From: Mucilaginibacter yixingensis
GTDB lineage: Bacteria > Bacteroidota > Bacteroidia > Sphingobacteriales > Sphingobacteriaceae
Assembly: GCF_041080815.1 (NCBI RefSeq)
Contig: NZ_CP160205.1
Location: forward strand, 2,852,001-2,916,000
DNA length: 64,000 nucleotides
Direction of reading: 5' to 3'
Positions 28,198-38,941 of this stretch are shown here, one piece after another. The position numbers and the translations under genes are program-made. The notes below the pieces were generated by a model that saw nothing but the letters and a program-made list of their open reading frames with translations, searched no databases and was not told the origin of the DNA. Position 1 is the first letter of the stretch. Each line of letters opens with the position of its first letter.

Positions 28198-30642
28198 TTA
28201 CACCGCCTTCGCTAAAACCTTCTGTCGCTCAATCTTATCAATCGCCTCAACGGTTTTCAGGAACGAGTCTGGCGTTACTGAAAGACTGTCTATCCCCTCT
28301 TCTACCAGAAACTGGGCAAAGTCAGGATAATCTGACGGACCTTGTCCGCAGATACCTACTTTAACGCCTGCTTTCTTGGCTGTGCGAATCAGTTGAGAGA
28401 TCATTGATTTTACGGCGTCGTTACGCTCGTTGTACAAGCCTGCCACCAGCGCCGAATCACGATCCAGCCCCAGCACCAATTGGGTTAAATCATTTGAACC
28501 GATAGAGAACCCATCAATATGTTTGGCAAACTGCTCAGCCAGGATAACATTAGACGGAACCTCGGCCATCAGGAACACTTCCAAACCTTCCTGACCGCGT
28601 ACCAGGCCATACTCGCGCATGGTATCATACACCAGCATCAGCTCGCTAATGGTGCGGCAGAATGGAATCATCACCACCACATTTTTCAAGCCCATTACCT
28701 CGCGCACTTTCTTAATGGCTTTACACTCCATCCCAAACGATGCTTTATAAGCACCAGAATAGTAGCGTGAAGCACCTCTCCAGCCAATCATCGGGTTTTC
28801 TTCGGCCGGCTCAAAGTAACTTCCGCCGGGCATGTTGTAATACTCGTTTGTTTTAAAATCAGAGAAACGAACAATTACCTTCTGCGGATAAAATGCGGCG
28901 GCAATTTTTGCTACGCCGTAAGACAGTTTTTCAATAAAGTAAGTTTCGCCGTCGCCGTAACCTTTAATGGCTTCGGTTATCTGTAGGGTCAGAGCCTCAT
29001 CATTCAGCTCTTTATAACCGAGCAGCGCCTGAGGGTGTATCTTGATATAATTGTTGATCACAAATTCCTCGCGCGCCAAACCCACACCACGGTGCGGATA
29101 GCCGGCCAGTTTAAAAGCTACATCAGGTGAGGCTACGTTCATCATTACCGGGGTAGCAGTTTCTGGCAACAGGCTCAGGTCATGCTCATGCATGGTGTAG
29201 TTAATCTTGCCTGCATACACCATCCCGTTGTCGCCTTCGGCACAGCTAGCGGTAATCAACATGCCATCATTCAGCAATTCGGTAGCGTTACCACAACCCA
29301 CAATGGCTGGCACACCCAGCTCGCGGGCCACAATAGCAGCGTGACAGGTGCGCCCACCTTTATTGGTGATAATGGCAGCAGCCTTTTTCATCAGAGGCTC
29401 CCAGTCGGGGTCGGTCATATCGGTTACCAGTACGTCGCCGGCGTTGAAATCAACGTGAGCAATATCGGTACTATCAATATGGTGCAGCAAACGCACTTTG
29501 CCATCTGCAATTTTATCGCCTACGGCAATACCTTGTAAAATCAGGTGCTCGGCGCGACTGGCATCTTCCATATGGTAAACGGTGATGCTATTATCAGCCT
29601 TACGCGAGTGGATAGTTTCCGGACGGGCCTGCACAATAAACAGTTCGCCGCTTTCGCCATCCAATGCCCATTCCACATCCATTGGGCACCATTTACCTTT
29701 CAACGTGGCATAATATCGTTCTATAGATGTTACCCAGGTGGCTAGTTTTAATGTCTCATCATCGGTCAAACAAAATCTTTCTCTGTCGGCCTCGCTTGTT
29801 TCTATTACTTTAACGCGGGCTTCACCTACTGCTCCATAAACCATTTTTTGGTTTTTATCGCCCAGTTTTTTTTCAATTAACGGACGCAGGTCGCCTTTAT
29901 CTAACAATGGTTTAAATACAGTGAACTCATCGGGCTTAACTGCGCCTTGAACCACCATTTCGCCTAAGCCAAATGAGCCGTTAATTACAACTACATCTTT
30001 AAAGCCGCTCTCGGTATCGAGTGAGAAAGCCACGCCTGAAGCACCCAGATCTGAACGTACCATCTTTTGCACGCAGACAGACAGGCCGATCAGGAAACCG
30101 TCATAACCGAAGCTTTTGCGGTAGCTGATGGCACGATCTGTAAACAACGAGGCAAAGCAGTTACGGATAGCATCCATCAGATCTGCAGTGCCGCTAACGT
30201 TCAGATAAGTATCCTGCTGACCGGCAAATGATACATCGGGCAGATCCTCGGCAGTAGCTGATGATCTTACGGCTACGTCTACATTGTTTTTGCCATAGTA
30301 GTTACACAGATCAGCATAGGCGTTAATGACCTCTGTGCGCATTGATTGTGGGAAATGTCCATCGCGGATCAATCCGCGGATCGTGCGGCCACATTGTTTC
30401 AGCTGCACCAGGTCATTAACGTCAGTTTTGCTGATCAGGTTGGTGATATGTGTTGTGAGATGATTATGCGTAATAAAATCATAATAAGCCTGTGCGGTGA
30501 TAATAAACCCGAACGGAATATTGATGCCCAATAAACCCAGGTTCTGCAGCATCTGCCCAAGCGATGCGTTTTTGCCGCCAACTTTATCAATATCGTTCAG
30601 GCCGGCCTCATTTAGTTTTAGGGTGTAACTCATTGTTTTCAT
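28198..30642 (-). CDS. ppsA: phosphoenolpyruvate synthase
   Basis: Converts pyruvate, ATP and water to PEP, AMP and phosphate for gluconeogenesis. 814 residues in three regions: an N-terminal ATP-binding domain (KVGGKNASLGQM at about 20, then AVRSSATAEDLPDVSFAGQQ), a central phospho-histidine domain with H434 in GGRTCHAAIVARELGVPAIVG (motif span), and a C-terminal PEP/pyruvate TIM barrel ending in GICGQGPSDYPDFAQFLVEEG. The length and single PPDK-N domain fit PpsA rather than PPDK. The second Met (M4) could be the start. Divergent from an AraC regulator with exact -7 boxes for both. Confidence 0.95.
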   Translation of the reverse strand: MKTMSYTLKLNEAGLNDIDKVGGKNASLGQMLQNLGLLGINIPFGFIITAQAYYDFITHNHLTTHITNLISKTDVNDLVQLKQCGRTIRGLIRDGHFPQSMRTEVINAYADLCNYYGKNNVDVAVRSSATAEDLPDVSFAGQQDTYLNVSGTADLMDAIRNCFASLFTDRAISYRKSFGYDGFLIGLSVCVQKMVRSDLGASGVAFSLDTESGFKDVVVINGSFGLGEMVVQGAVKPDEFTVFKPLLDKGDLRPLIEKKLGDKNQKMVYGAVGEARVKVIETSEADRERFCLTDDETLKLATWVTSIERYYATLKGKWCPMDVEWALDGESGELFIVQARPETIHSRKADNSITVYHMEDASRAEHLILQGIAVGDKIADGKVRLLHHIDSTDIAHVDFNAGDVLVTDMTDPDWEPLMKKAAAIITNKGGRTCHAAIVARELGVPAIVGCGNATELLNDGMLITASCAEGDNGMVYAGKINYTMHEHDLSLLPETATPVMMNVASPDVAFKLAGYPHRGVGLAREEFVINNYIKIHPQALLGYKELNDEALTLQITEAIKGYGDGETYFIEKLSYGVAKIAAAFYPQKVIVRFSDFKTNEYYNMPGGSYFEPAEENPMIGWRGASRYYSGAYKASFGMECKAIKKVREVMGLKNVVVMIPFCRTISELMLVYDTMREYGLVRGQEGLEVFLMAEVPSNVILAEQFAKHIDGFSIGSNDLTQLVLGLDRDSALVAGLYNERNDAVKSMISQLIRTAKKAGVKVGICGQGPSDYPDFAQFLVEEGIDSLSVTPDSFLKTVEAIDKIERQKVLAKAV

Positions 30643-30664
30643 AAGTCTTTGATTTGGTATGATA

Positions 30665-30692
30665 CAAATCTAGGTTGGTTTAGAATTTCAAA
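30665..30692 (-). promoter_or_regulatory. predicted ppsA promoter
   Basis: On the minus strand, TTTG (30692-30689), a 16-bp spacer and then an exact -7 box TAGATTTG (30672-30665), 23 bp before the ppsA start. The spacing is slightly short of the usual 17-23. Confidence 0.55.
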
Positions 30693-30748
30693 TGAGCTTA
30701 TTGAAACTAAAAATGATATTATATTAACCATATTTAACAATCTATCAC

Positions 30749-30756
30749 TAAATTTG
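30749..30756 (+). promoter_or_regulatory. predicted -7 box (TAAATTTG) of the AraC regulator
   Basis: Exact TAnnTTTG, 14 bp before the ATG at 30771, implying a leader of only a few bases. No convincing -33 element is seen. Confidence 0.5.
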
Positions 30757-30770
30757 GTTACTATCATACA

Positions 30771-31664
30771 ATGAAAGCTCGTTTAAAGATATTGGAATCC
30801 TTCCCTGACAGGTCATTCAACCTGCAGTTGACGGGGCATTATCACTCTTATAACGAGCTTCACTACCACGCCGAACTGGAACTGATCTATGTGATTGAGG
30901 GCACCGGGACCCTACTGGTAGGCAACCGGATTGAACAGGTAAACGAGGGAGACCTGTTTCTAATCGGGCGCAACGTTCCCCATATGTTTCGTTTTGAGAC
31001 TTACATTTATCAAAATCCACTATTGCAATTAGGCCGCATGGATGCGCCCTTACAATTATTGACGCTGCATTTTAATCCGGATGTTTTTGGCAGTCAGTTT
31101 ATCAATCTGCCCGAAAATCGGTTTATTCAAAACGTTATCAAAAAGGCCGAACAGGTGCAGCAATTTTATGACGGCATGCGTAATGAACTGGTAACAATGC
31201 TCAACCAATTGCTCAAAATCGAATCACACGGCCGGTTATTTTTACTAATGCAATTGCTGGCGCGAATTGCCGAGGGCAAAGAATATCGGTTTCTAGCCGC
31301 GGATACCAACCTGGCGGCTTATAACAATGCCGACGAAACCCGGCTTACTAAAATTTACTTATACACGCTCAACAACTTTCATCATACCATCAAGCTAAAG
31401 GAGATTGCCGCCACGGTTTACATGGTACCCAACGCTTTTTGCCGCTATTTTAAACAGCGAACCAATAAAAGTTATTTTGACTTTTTGCTGGAGGTACGTA
31501 TTAACCATGCGCAGAAATTACTGAAGGAAAGCGATTACAGCATGGTGGTCATCAGCTATGAATCGGGTTTTACCAATCTCTCTAACTTTAACCGGTATTT
31601 CAAGGCACTTACCGGCAGCACTCCGCTGCAAAGCCGCAAGGCATATCGTAGCTTAGCCCGTTAA
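30771..31664 (+). CDS. AraC-family regulator with cupin sensor domain
   Basis: 297 residues. The N-terminal cupin barrel (about 20-110) has HYHAELELIYVIEGTGTLLVG, typical of sugar- or small-molecule-sensing AraC proteins. The C-terminal 100 residues hold two helix-turn-helix units (LKEIAATVYMVPNAFCRYFK and VVISYESGFTNLSNFNRYFK). It is divergent from ppsA and shares the 128-bp promoter region, so control of ppsA is possible but unproven. The ligand is unknown. Confidence 0.88.
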   Translation: MKARLKILESFPDRSFNLQLTGHYHSYNELHYHAELELIYVIEGTGTLLVGNRIEQVNEGDLFLIGRNVPHMFRFETYIYQNPLLQLGRMDAPLQLLTLHFNPDVFGSQFINLPENRFIQNVIKKAEQVQQFYDGMRNELVTMLNQLLKIESHGRLFLLMQLLARIAEGKEYRFLAADTNLAAYNNADETRLTKIYLYTLNNFHHTIKLKEIAATVYMVPNAFCRYFKQRTNKSYFDFLLEVRINHAQKLLKESDYSMVVISYESGFTNLSNFNRYFKALTGSTPLQSRKAYRSLAR

Positions 31665-31666
31665 AA

Positions 31667-31685
31667 AGGGCGCTTGCGGCGCCCT
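31667..31685 (-). terminator. intrinsic terminator between converging genes
   Basis: Perfect arms AGGGCGC / GCGCCCT with a 5-base loop. The minus-strand side continues into TTTTT, so it mainly terminates the gene at 31694. Confidence 0.7.
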
Positions 31686-31693
31686 GTAAATCT

Positions 31694-32215
31694 CTAAGTC
31701 TCGATGTGTTCTCGCTCCTGAACGAAGGACCGATTACCATAATCGGCTTGATGACTAAAATCCGGGGTATTTGACCTGTTTACTTGCCTGGTATTAGCTG
31801 GTTCGCCTACCATTTGCTGTTCGGACTGTTTCTGCGGACTGTCAATATGGGTGTGTGCAGCCTCATAATCTGGTGCCCCCTGTTGATACACCGGCTTAAA
31901 ATTATTGTTTTCGGGATACTCCTCAGACGGTGCCGTTCTGGCAAAATAGGCGTTGGTATACCCCGCATAACGTGACGGGTTAGCCGGATCATCACCCAAC
32001 GGCGTTGGATTACCATCTTGCTGAAACTTATGGCCTCCCATTGGCAGCCCTTCATGCACATTATGCATTTTGCCTTGCCCTAATATGGCGCTGCGACGCA
32101 GGTCCTTCTCCTCTACCCCGTTATGGTCATTTTCTACCCGATAGCCACCTGCCTGGGCTTTATTAGCGGCGTGCTCATCCTGATTACTCCGCGGTGTGTT
32201 TTCATCGTACTGCAT
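31694..32215 (-). CDS. hydrophilic protein of unknown function
   Basis: 173 residues starting MQYDENTPRSNQDEHAANKA. It is rich in Asn, Gln, His, Pro and Gly, and has no signal peptide, membrane segment or recognisable fold, so it is probably largely disordered. Scattered near-repeats (GQGKMHNVHEG, MGGHKFQQDGN) are seen. The ATG at 32215 is chosen over 32245 because the composition changes there. Monocistronic with its own terminator. I do not recognise the family; a desiccation- or stress-type hydrophilin would fit the composition but is speculation. Confidence 0.65.
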   Translation of the reverse strand: MQYDENTPRSNQDEHAANKAQAGGYRVENDHNGVEEKDLRRSAILGQGKMHNVHEGLPMGGHKFQQDGNPTPLGDDPANPSRYAGYTNAYFARTAPSEEYPENNNFKPVYQQGAPDYEAAHTHIDSPQKQSEQQMVGEPANTRQVNRSNTPDFSHQADYGNRSFVQEREHIET

Positions 32216-32313
32216 AGTAATACGTTTTGGTGTATATATTACCAATAAGCATTTGGGAAATTTGTTTCAGGTTTATTGAAATAGCGATGACGCATTGAAA
32301 AAGCGAAACAAAA

Positions 32314-32335
32314 AGAGCCACAAATATGTGGCTCT
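32314..32335 (-). terminator. intrinsic terminator of ligA
   Basis: Perfect 9-bp arms AGAGCCACA / TGTGGCTCT with loop AATA; the minus strand continues into TTTTGTTTCG. It lies 22 bp beyond the ligA stop. Confidence 0.75.
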
Positions 32336-32356
32336 ACAATGTTAAAAAAGAAAGGT

Positions 32357-34399
<2,043 letters not shown>

Positions 34400-34485
34400 T
34401 TATTAAGAGAGTAATAAGAAAGTCAATCAAGACTAGTGCTAGAGAAACAGGACATTATCCAAAGAATATTCTGCCATGTACACAT

Positions 34486-34932
34486 CTACTCAACCGAGAT
34501 ATCAATTGGATTTTTTAGATTAAATCTCCATATACAATCCAGGGTGGTTTTAGCTATCAAATAATCTTCTTCTATCACTAACTGATTAAATGGGTTGGAT
34601 TCGGTTAGGTAGACAAGCCAGATCATTTCTTTCGATTCCAAATCAATAACAGCTACAAATCCATCGCTCCCATAGCTTGCTTCTCCCGCTATTACCTCAA
34701 TATTATTTTTATCATCAATAATTCTGGCTAAAACCGCGCAACTTCCCTCATATAGGTTCCCTTTATTTTCAAGGCTATTAATTGAGGTTTTATCAGCTGA
34801 ACGAACACTATACTTAATTAAAGGCTGAAATTCTAGTTTTACATCCAACAGTTGGATAGTACCATCTGAATAAATTATTCCGTTTATTATCGGGCACTCT
34901 AAATGGTTTATAAAATCCGCTATAGTCTTCAT
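34486..34932 (-). CDS. AT-rich orphan gene, unknown function
   Basis: 148 residues, no signal peptide or membrane helix, predicted mostly beta (VIAGEASYGSDGFVAVIDLESKEMIWLVYL is a WD-like strand pattern, shown only as a landmark). The acidic, single-domain, cytoplasmic look and the AT-rich codon use differ strongly from ligA and mutS2 on either side. Such isolated genes are often immunity proteins of polymorphic toxins or hitchhikers, but no toxin is nearby and I assign no function. An 83-bp structured repeat starts 16 bp upstream of its start codon. Confidence 0.65.
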   Translation of the reverse strand: MKTIADFINHLECPIINGIIYSDGTIQLLDVKLEFQPLIKYSVRSADKTSINSLENKGNLYEGSCAVLARIIDDKNNIEVIAGEASYGSDGFVAVIDLESKEMIWLVYLTESNPFNQLVIEEDYLIAKTTLDCIWRFNLKNPIDISVE

Positions 34933-34947
34933 TTTAATAACCCTTAT

Positions 34948-35030
34948 GGCGTTCCCCTCGGGCCAGGCTTTCCGTTCATACGCCTACAAGCCTTAGGCTC
35001 TAGGCCGGTATCCACTTCAATCCTTAACGC
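34948..35030. repeat. 83-bp GGCGTT...AACGC structured element
   Basis: Begins GGCGTTCCCCTCGGGCC and ends CCTTAACGC, so the termini are inverted. Inside are self-complementary segments (AAGCCTTAGGCT; CTAGGCCGGTA against TACGCCT in part). It is GC-rich within an AT-rich island and lies directly upstream of the orphan gene. I recall similar GGCGTT...TAACGC sequences as dispersed repeats in Bacteroidota genomes, but cannot verify that here. Confidence 0.6.
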
Positions 35031-35090
35031 TAAATGTTTGAACTCAAATTTATAGAAAATAGAAACTTATCGAACTCCTATTTCCAACTT

Positions 35091-35232
35091 GTCATTCCGA
35101 AGGAACTAGGCAAGGTGCTGTGTGCTGGCGTGAGGAGAAATCTTAGACGATTGCCATATCCACATGAAAAGCATGGGGCTAAGATTTTTTCACTTCGTTC
35201 AAGAGAGTAGTTCTCCCGTTGGTCGAAATGAC
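35091..35232. repeat. intergenic hairpin element, GTCAT...ATGAC family (copy B4)
   Basis: 142 bp from GTCATTCCGAAGG to GGTCGAAATGAC, with an inner AAATCTTAG / CTAAGATTT pair. With the element at 34948 it accounts for most of the 328-bp gap between the orphan gene and mutS2; the remainder shows nothing I can name. Confidence 0.7.
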
Positions 35233-35260
35233 ATGATGTTTTTAAAAATCCAGAAAAGGC

Positions 35261-37624
35261 TTACCTCAAATAAACATAAGTAATCCCTGCCCCACCTCTG
35301 TCCGGATGCTCATCTTCCATGTGGCTCACCTGCTCGTATTTGCGCAGGTACTCGCGGATCAGTTTGCGCAGGATGCCATCCCCCTTACCATGTAGTACTT
35401 TTAGGGTGTTGTAACCCATCATTATCGCCCGGTCCAGCACTTTTTCTATGGCATACAGCGCTTCTTCTCCCCGCATGCCGCGCACATCAATCTCCGGACT
35501 AAAATTTGCGGCATCACTGGTTGAGGTGTTATAACTTTTACGGATCTCCTTCGGGATTTCTTTCTTAGACACCCGCTGCACACGTTTCTTTTTTACTACC
35601 GTGCGCAAATCGCCAATGGCAATGATGACGTTATCTTTCACCAGCTCCATTACCTGGCCGGTGGTATCGCTGTCGGTCAGCTTTACCCAATCGCCTGGCT
35701 TTATTTCATCGTCTTCAGGGGCCACCTGTTTTGGTTTTTCCTGTACTATCGTATTTTTCTGTAGCTCCTTGTTCAGGTTCTCACGCAGGTTACGGGTTTT
35801 CTCTTTGTCTGCCTGGCTGCTTTTTATTTCAGAAATCGTATTTTCTACCAGCTTATTAGCGTCAAGGATGATGTTTTTGGCCTGCTGTTTCGCTTCGCGG
35901 ATGAGGGCTTTCTGGTTTTCTTCCAGGTAGTTTTTCAGCTGCTCATTCTCCTTCAGCAAGATATCAACCCGGCGCTGCTGTTTATCCAGTTGCAGGCGCG
36001 AGTCGATGATCTCCTTTTTCTCACGCTCCAAATCCACCAACAGCGTATCCACCTTCTTCTGGCTCGCGCCGATCTTATTTTTAGCCAGGTTAAGCACATT
36101 TTGCGGCAGGCCAATCTTTTGCGCAATCTCAAACGCATAAGAACTACCTGGCTTACCCACTTCAAGGATGTACATTGGCCGCATCTCCACGTTATCAAAC
36201 AGCATCGAAGCGTTCTCTAACCCTTCGGCATTGCTGGCAAAGATCTTTAGGTTAGAATAGTGGGTGGTTACCATGCCGCGCACTTTCTTGTGGTTTAACG
36301 CCTCCAACACAGCTTCGGCTATCGGGCCGCCAAATTGCGGATCGGTACCGGTACCAAACTCATCAATCAGAATCATGGTTTTGCCATTGGCCTGCTCCAC
36401 AAAATATTTCATTTTAGAGAGATGCGCGCTGTAGGTACTCAAATCGCTTTCGATACTTTGGTCGTCGCCAATATCAACAAACAACTGCTTGAAAACCCCC
36501 ATCACGCTGTTATCCGCAGCGGGAATCAGTAAGCCGGCCTGCACCATCATCTGCAGCAGTCCTACGGTCTTCATACAAACCGATTTACCGCCGGCATTAG
36601 GGCCAGATACTACTACCACACGTGTACCGTCATCGATCTGCACATTTAGCGGCACTACCGTTTTCTGCTCTTTTTTAAAGCTGAGGAACAGCAGCGGGTG
36701 ACGCGCATTGATCAGTTTTACGCGGGCTTCGTTCACCAGTCCAGGCATTTCGGCCTCAATATCTATAGCAAACAGGGCTTTGGCGCGTACAAAGTCAAGC
36801 TTGGTTAATAGACCGTGATAGGACAGCAAGAGCGGCACGTACGGACGCAATTCATCCGTCAGCGCGGTCAAGATCTTCACAATTTCACGGCGACGCTCAA
36901 ACTCCAGGTCGCGCACACGATTGTTCAGCGTAAAAACTTCTTCAGGTTCAATGTAAACCGTTTGGCCCGATGATGATTCATCGTGGATAAAACCTTTCAG
37001 CTTACGCTTGTTCTCGGCCAGCACCGGGATACACAGGCGACCATCGCGCACGGTCAGCGATCCATCGGCCGTCCAGCCATTGGCGGTGGCACTTTTAAAT
37101 ATCTGGTCAATTTTGCGGCGGGCTTCCTGCTCGGCTTTGGCAATGCTCGTAGTAATCTCCAGCAGGTCGCGTGAGGCATTCGGCCTGATCTTGCCCTTCT
37201 GATCAATCACCGCATCAATCTTTTTAAGGATTGACCGTTCTATCGGCAAGTGCTCAAACAGCGCTTCCAGGTTGGGGTATTGCCCTTCGCGCTCGTTAAA
37301 ATAACCTATCACGGCAAACACCGTGCTTAGCGATGCCTGGATCTGGAAAAATTCTTCTTCGGTAAGAAAAGCCCCTTCTACCCTGGCTTTGTTAGCCAGC
37401 GTTTTAATATCAAAAAAATGCTGAATGGGCAGTGCAGCATCATTCAGCAATATATTTTTAAACTCGTGCGCCTGGCTCAGAAACTTTTGAATCTGGTCAA
37501 AATGATTCATCACCTGTATCTTGTCCACCAATTGCTGGCCCATCACGCTCAGGCAATGTGCTTTTATCAGCTCTTTAATTTCGGTGAACCCTAACTTATC
37601 GGCACTGTTTTGCGGGTACAACAT
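35261..37624 (-). CDS. mutS2: MutS2-family ATPase/endonuclease with Smr domain
   Basis: 787 residues (790 if the GTG at 37633 is used). MutS2 acts in suppression of recombination and/or rescue of collided ribosomes; it is not a mismatch-repair MutS. The ATPase core has Walker A GPNAGGKS (from G341) and Walker B ILIDEFGTGTD. A long coiled-coil region follows (about 510-640, rich in E, K, Q and R). The C-terminal Smr nuclease domain has DVRGMRGEEA and LHGKGDGILR. A DUF4296 lipoprotein gene ends upstream on the same strand. Confidence 0.93.
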   Translation of the reverse strand: MLYPQNSADKLGFTEIKELIKAHCLSVMGQQLVDKIQVMNHFDQIQKFLSQAHEFKNILLNDAALPIQHFFDIKTLANKARVEGAFLTEEEFFQIQASLSTVFAVIGYFNEREGQYPNLEALFEHLPIERSILKKIDAVIDQKGKIRPNASRDLLEITTSIAKAEQEARRKIDQIFKSATANGWTADGSLTVRDGRLCIPVLAENKRKLKGFIHDESSSGQTVYIEPEEVFTLNNRVRDLEFERRREIVKILTALTDELRPYVPLLLSYHGLLTKLDFVRAKALFAIDIEAEMPGLVNEARVKLINARHPLLFLSFKKEQKTVVPLNVQIDDGTRVVVVSGPNAGGKSVCMKTVGLLQMMVQAGLLIPAADNSVMGVFKQLFVDIGDDQSIESDLSTYSAHLSKMKYFVEQANGKTMILIDEFGTGTDPQFGGPIAEAVLEALNHKKVRGMVTTHYSNLKIFASNAEGLENASMLFDNVEMRPMYILEVGKPGSSYAFEIAQKIGLPQNVLNLAKNKIGASQKKVDTLLVDLEREKKEIIDSRLQLDKQQRRVDILLKENEQLKNYLEENQKALIREAKQQAKNIILDANKLVENTISEIKSSQADKEKTRNLRENLNKELQKNTIVQEKPKQVAPEDDEIKPGDWVKLTDSDTTGQVMELVKDNVIIAIGDLRTVVKKKRVQRVSKKEIPKEIRKSYNTSTSDAANFSPEIDVRGMRGEEALYAIEKVLDRAIMMGYNTLKVLHGKGDGILRKLIREYLRKYEQVSHMEDEHPDRGGAGITYVYLR

Positions 37625-37636
37625 GTGGTTCACTGT

Positions 37637-38098
37637 TTATTGTTTTTTAAATGGCGCCTGGCCAGTACCCGGTTTATTTGCTGGCGCGCTGTTTTGTGCG
37701 GGTATTTGCACCGGCGTTGTATTATTACCTGGCTTTGGCGGCGGGCCGGCAGGCAATTTGGTTAGTGAATCGACACGTTTTTGCAAAATGGTTACTACGT
37801 TAGTATACACGTCATTCAGCTTTTTGGGGTGTTCGGTGTACCACAGATAACTCTTTCTAAAAGCAGCGCTATCGGTGTTGTATTTTTTAAACACCGTTAC
37901 AAAAGTGCCCATGCCATGCAGGTAAATAGAATCGGGCATCTGATTTCCGGTCATCAGGTTGCCATCAACCTGATGTATTTCAGCACAAAGGCTGGCCATA
38001 CGATCAATTGGTATGATGTTGGCAGGTACGGTTTCTTCGTTTATACAGCCTGCAAAAGCAAGCGTTACCAAAAAAAACAAATATTTATATATACGCAT
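37637..38098 (-). CDS. DUF4296 lipoprotein
   Basis: 153 residues. The lipobox LAFAGC gives the lipidated C18. The DUF4296 block follows: IIPIDRMASLCAEIHQVDG, then SIYLHGMGTFVTVFKKYNTDSAAFRKSYLWY (span), a helical domain found in Bacteroidota. The tail is proline- and asparagine-rich and probably disordered. It ends just before mutS2 on the same strand and may be co-transcribed with it. Function unknown. Confidence 0.85.
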   Translation of the reverse strand: MRIYKYLFFLVTLAFAGCINEETVPANIIPIDRMASLCAEIHQVDGNLMTGNQMPDSIYLHGMGTFVTVFKKYNTDSAAFRKSYLWYTEHPKKLNDVYTNVVTILQKRVDSLTKLPAGPPPKPGNNTTPVQIPAQNSAPANKPGTGQAPFKKQ

Positions 38099-38124
38099 TC
38101 TGTAATTTAGCGGCGGTTAACAGG

Positions 38125-38132
38125 CAAAATTA
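38125..38132 (-). promoter_or_regulatory. -7 box (TAATTTTG) of the DUF4296 gene
   Basis: Exact TAnnTTTG on the minus strand, 26 bp before the start at 38098, in the 41-bp gap to the divergent YggS gene. No -33 element is obvious. Confidence 0.35.
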
Positions 38133-38139
38133 CGGATAA

Positions 38140-38829
38140 ATGAGCATTGCAGATAACTTAAAGGAATTAAAAAAAGAGACCGACCAATATAATGTTACAC
38201 TGGTGGCAGTTTCTAAAACCAAACCGGTAGAAGACATACAGGAGGCCTATGATGCCGGTCAGCGCATTTTTGGCGAAAACCAGGTGCAGGAGCTAATGGA
38301 GAAATACGATAAGTTGCCAACGGATATTGAATGGCACCTGATCGGTCACCTGCAAACTAATAAGGTGAAATATATTGCGCCTTTCATCAGCATGATCCAG
38401 TCTGTAGATAGTCTGAAGTTACTGCAGGAGATCAACAAACAGGCCGAAAAGAACAAACGTGTGATTGACTGCCTGTTGCAGGTATACATTGCCGACGAGG
38501 AAACCAAATACGGCCTGAGCTTTGACGAGGTGATAGAACTGCTGCGCAGCCCTGAATACCTTGAACTGAAAAACATCCGCATCCGCGGACTGATGGGCAT
38601 TGCTACCAATACCGATAACGAAAAGCAGATCAAAGAAGAGTTTTACGAACTGGATACCTTTTTTGACGGTTTGACCCAAAGCTTTTTCAGGAAAGACGAC
38701 AGCTTTGACGAACTATCTATGGGCATGTCATCAGACTATAAGATAGCGATGGAACAAGGCTGCACCATGATACGCGTAGGCAGCACAGTTTTTGGGAAAA
38801 GGGTGATCAAGCATTGGAAAAATAATTAA
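38140..38829 (+). CDS. YggS/PLPBP-family pyridoxal phosphate homeostasis protein
   Basis: A 229-residue single-domain fold-type III PLP protein that buffers PLP and affects amino-acid homeostasis. The PLP lysine is K26 in LVAVSKTKP. FGENQVQEL, WHLIGHLQTNKV and the C-terminal LSMGMSSDYKIAMEQG and RVGSTVFGKR are all canonical. It is divergent from the DUF4296 gene. The stop is followed at once by a GC-rich repeat. Confidence 0.93.
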   Translation: MSIADNLKELKKETDQYNVTLVAVSKTKPVEDIQEAYDAGQRIFGENQVQELMEKYDKLPTDIEWHLIGHLQTNKVKYIAPFISMIQSVDSLKLLQEINKQAEKNKRVIDCLLQVYIADEETKYGLSFDEVIELLRSPEYLELKNIRIRGLMGIATNTDNEKQIKEEFYELDTFFDGLTQSFFRKDDSFDELSMGMSSDYKIAMEQGCTMIRVGSTVFGKRVIKHWKNN

Positions 38830-38830
38830 A

Positions 38831-38939
38831 GCGCCTCTCCCCGGCCCTCTCCTTTGGAGAGGAAGGTAATAACTTCATAAAGTCCAGCCCTTCGGGGGGA
38901 ATTTAGGAGGGGTTTCTCAGAGAGGATTTAGGAGAGATA
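38831..38939. repeat. intergenic repeat, CCCCTCC/GGAGAGG family (copy A3)
   Basis: Starts 1 bp after the YggS stop with CGCCTCTCCCC, contains the palindrome CCTCTCCTTTGGAGAGG and AGCCCTTCGGGG, and ends GGAGAGATAA next to the GNAT start at 38942. It fills the whole intergenic space. Confidence 0.65.
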
Positions 38940-38941
38940 AA

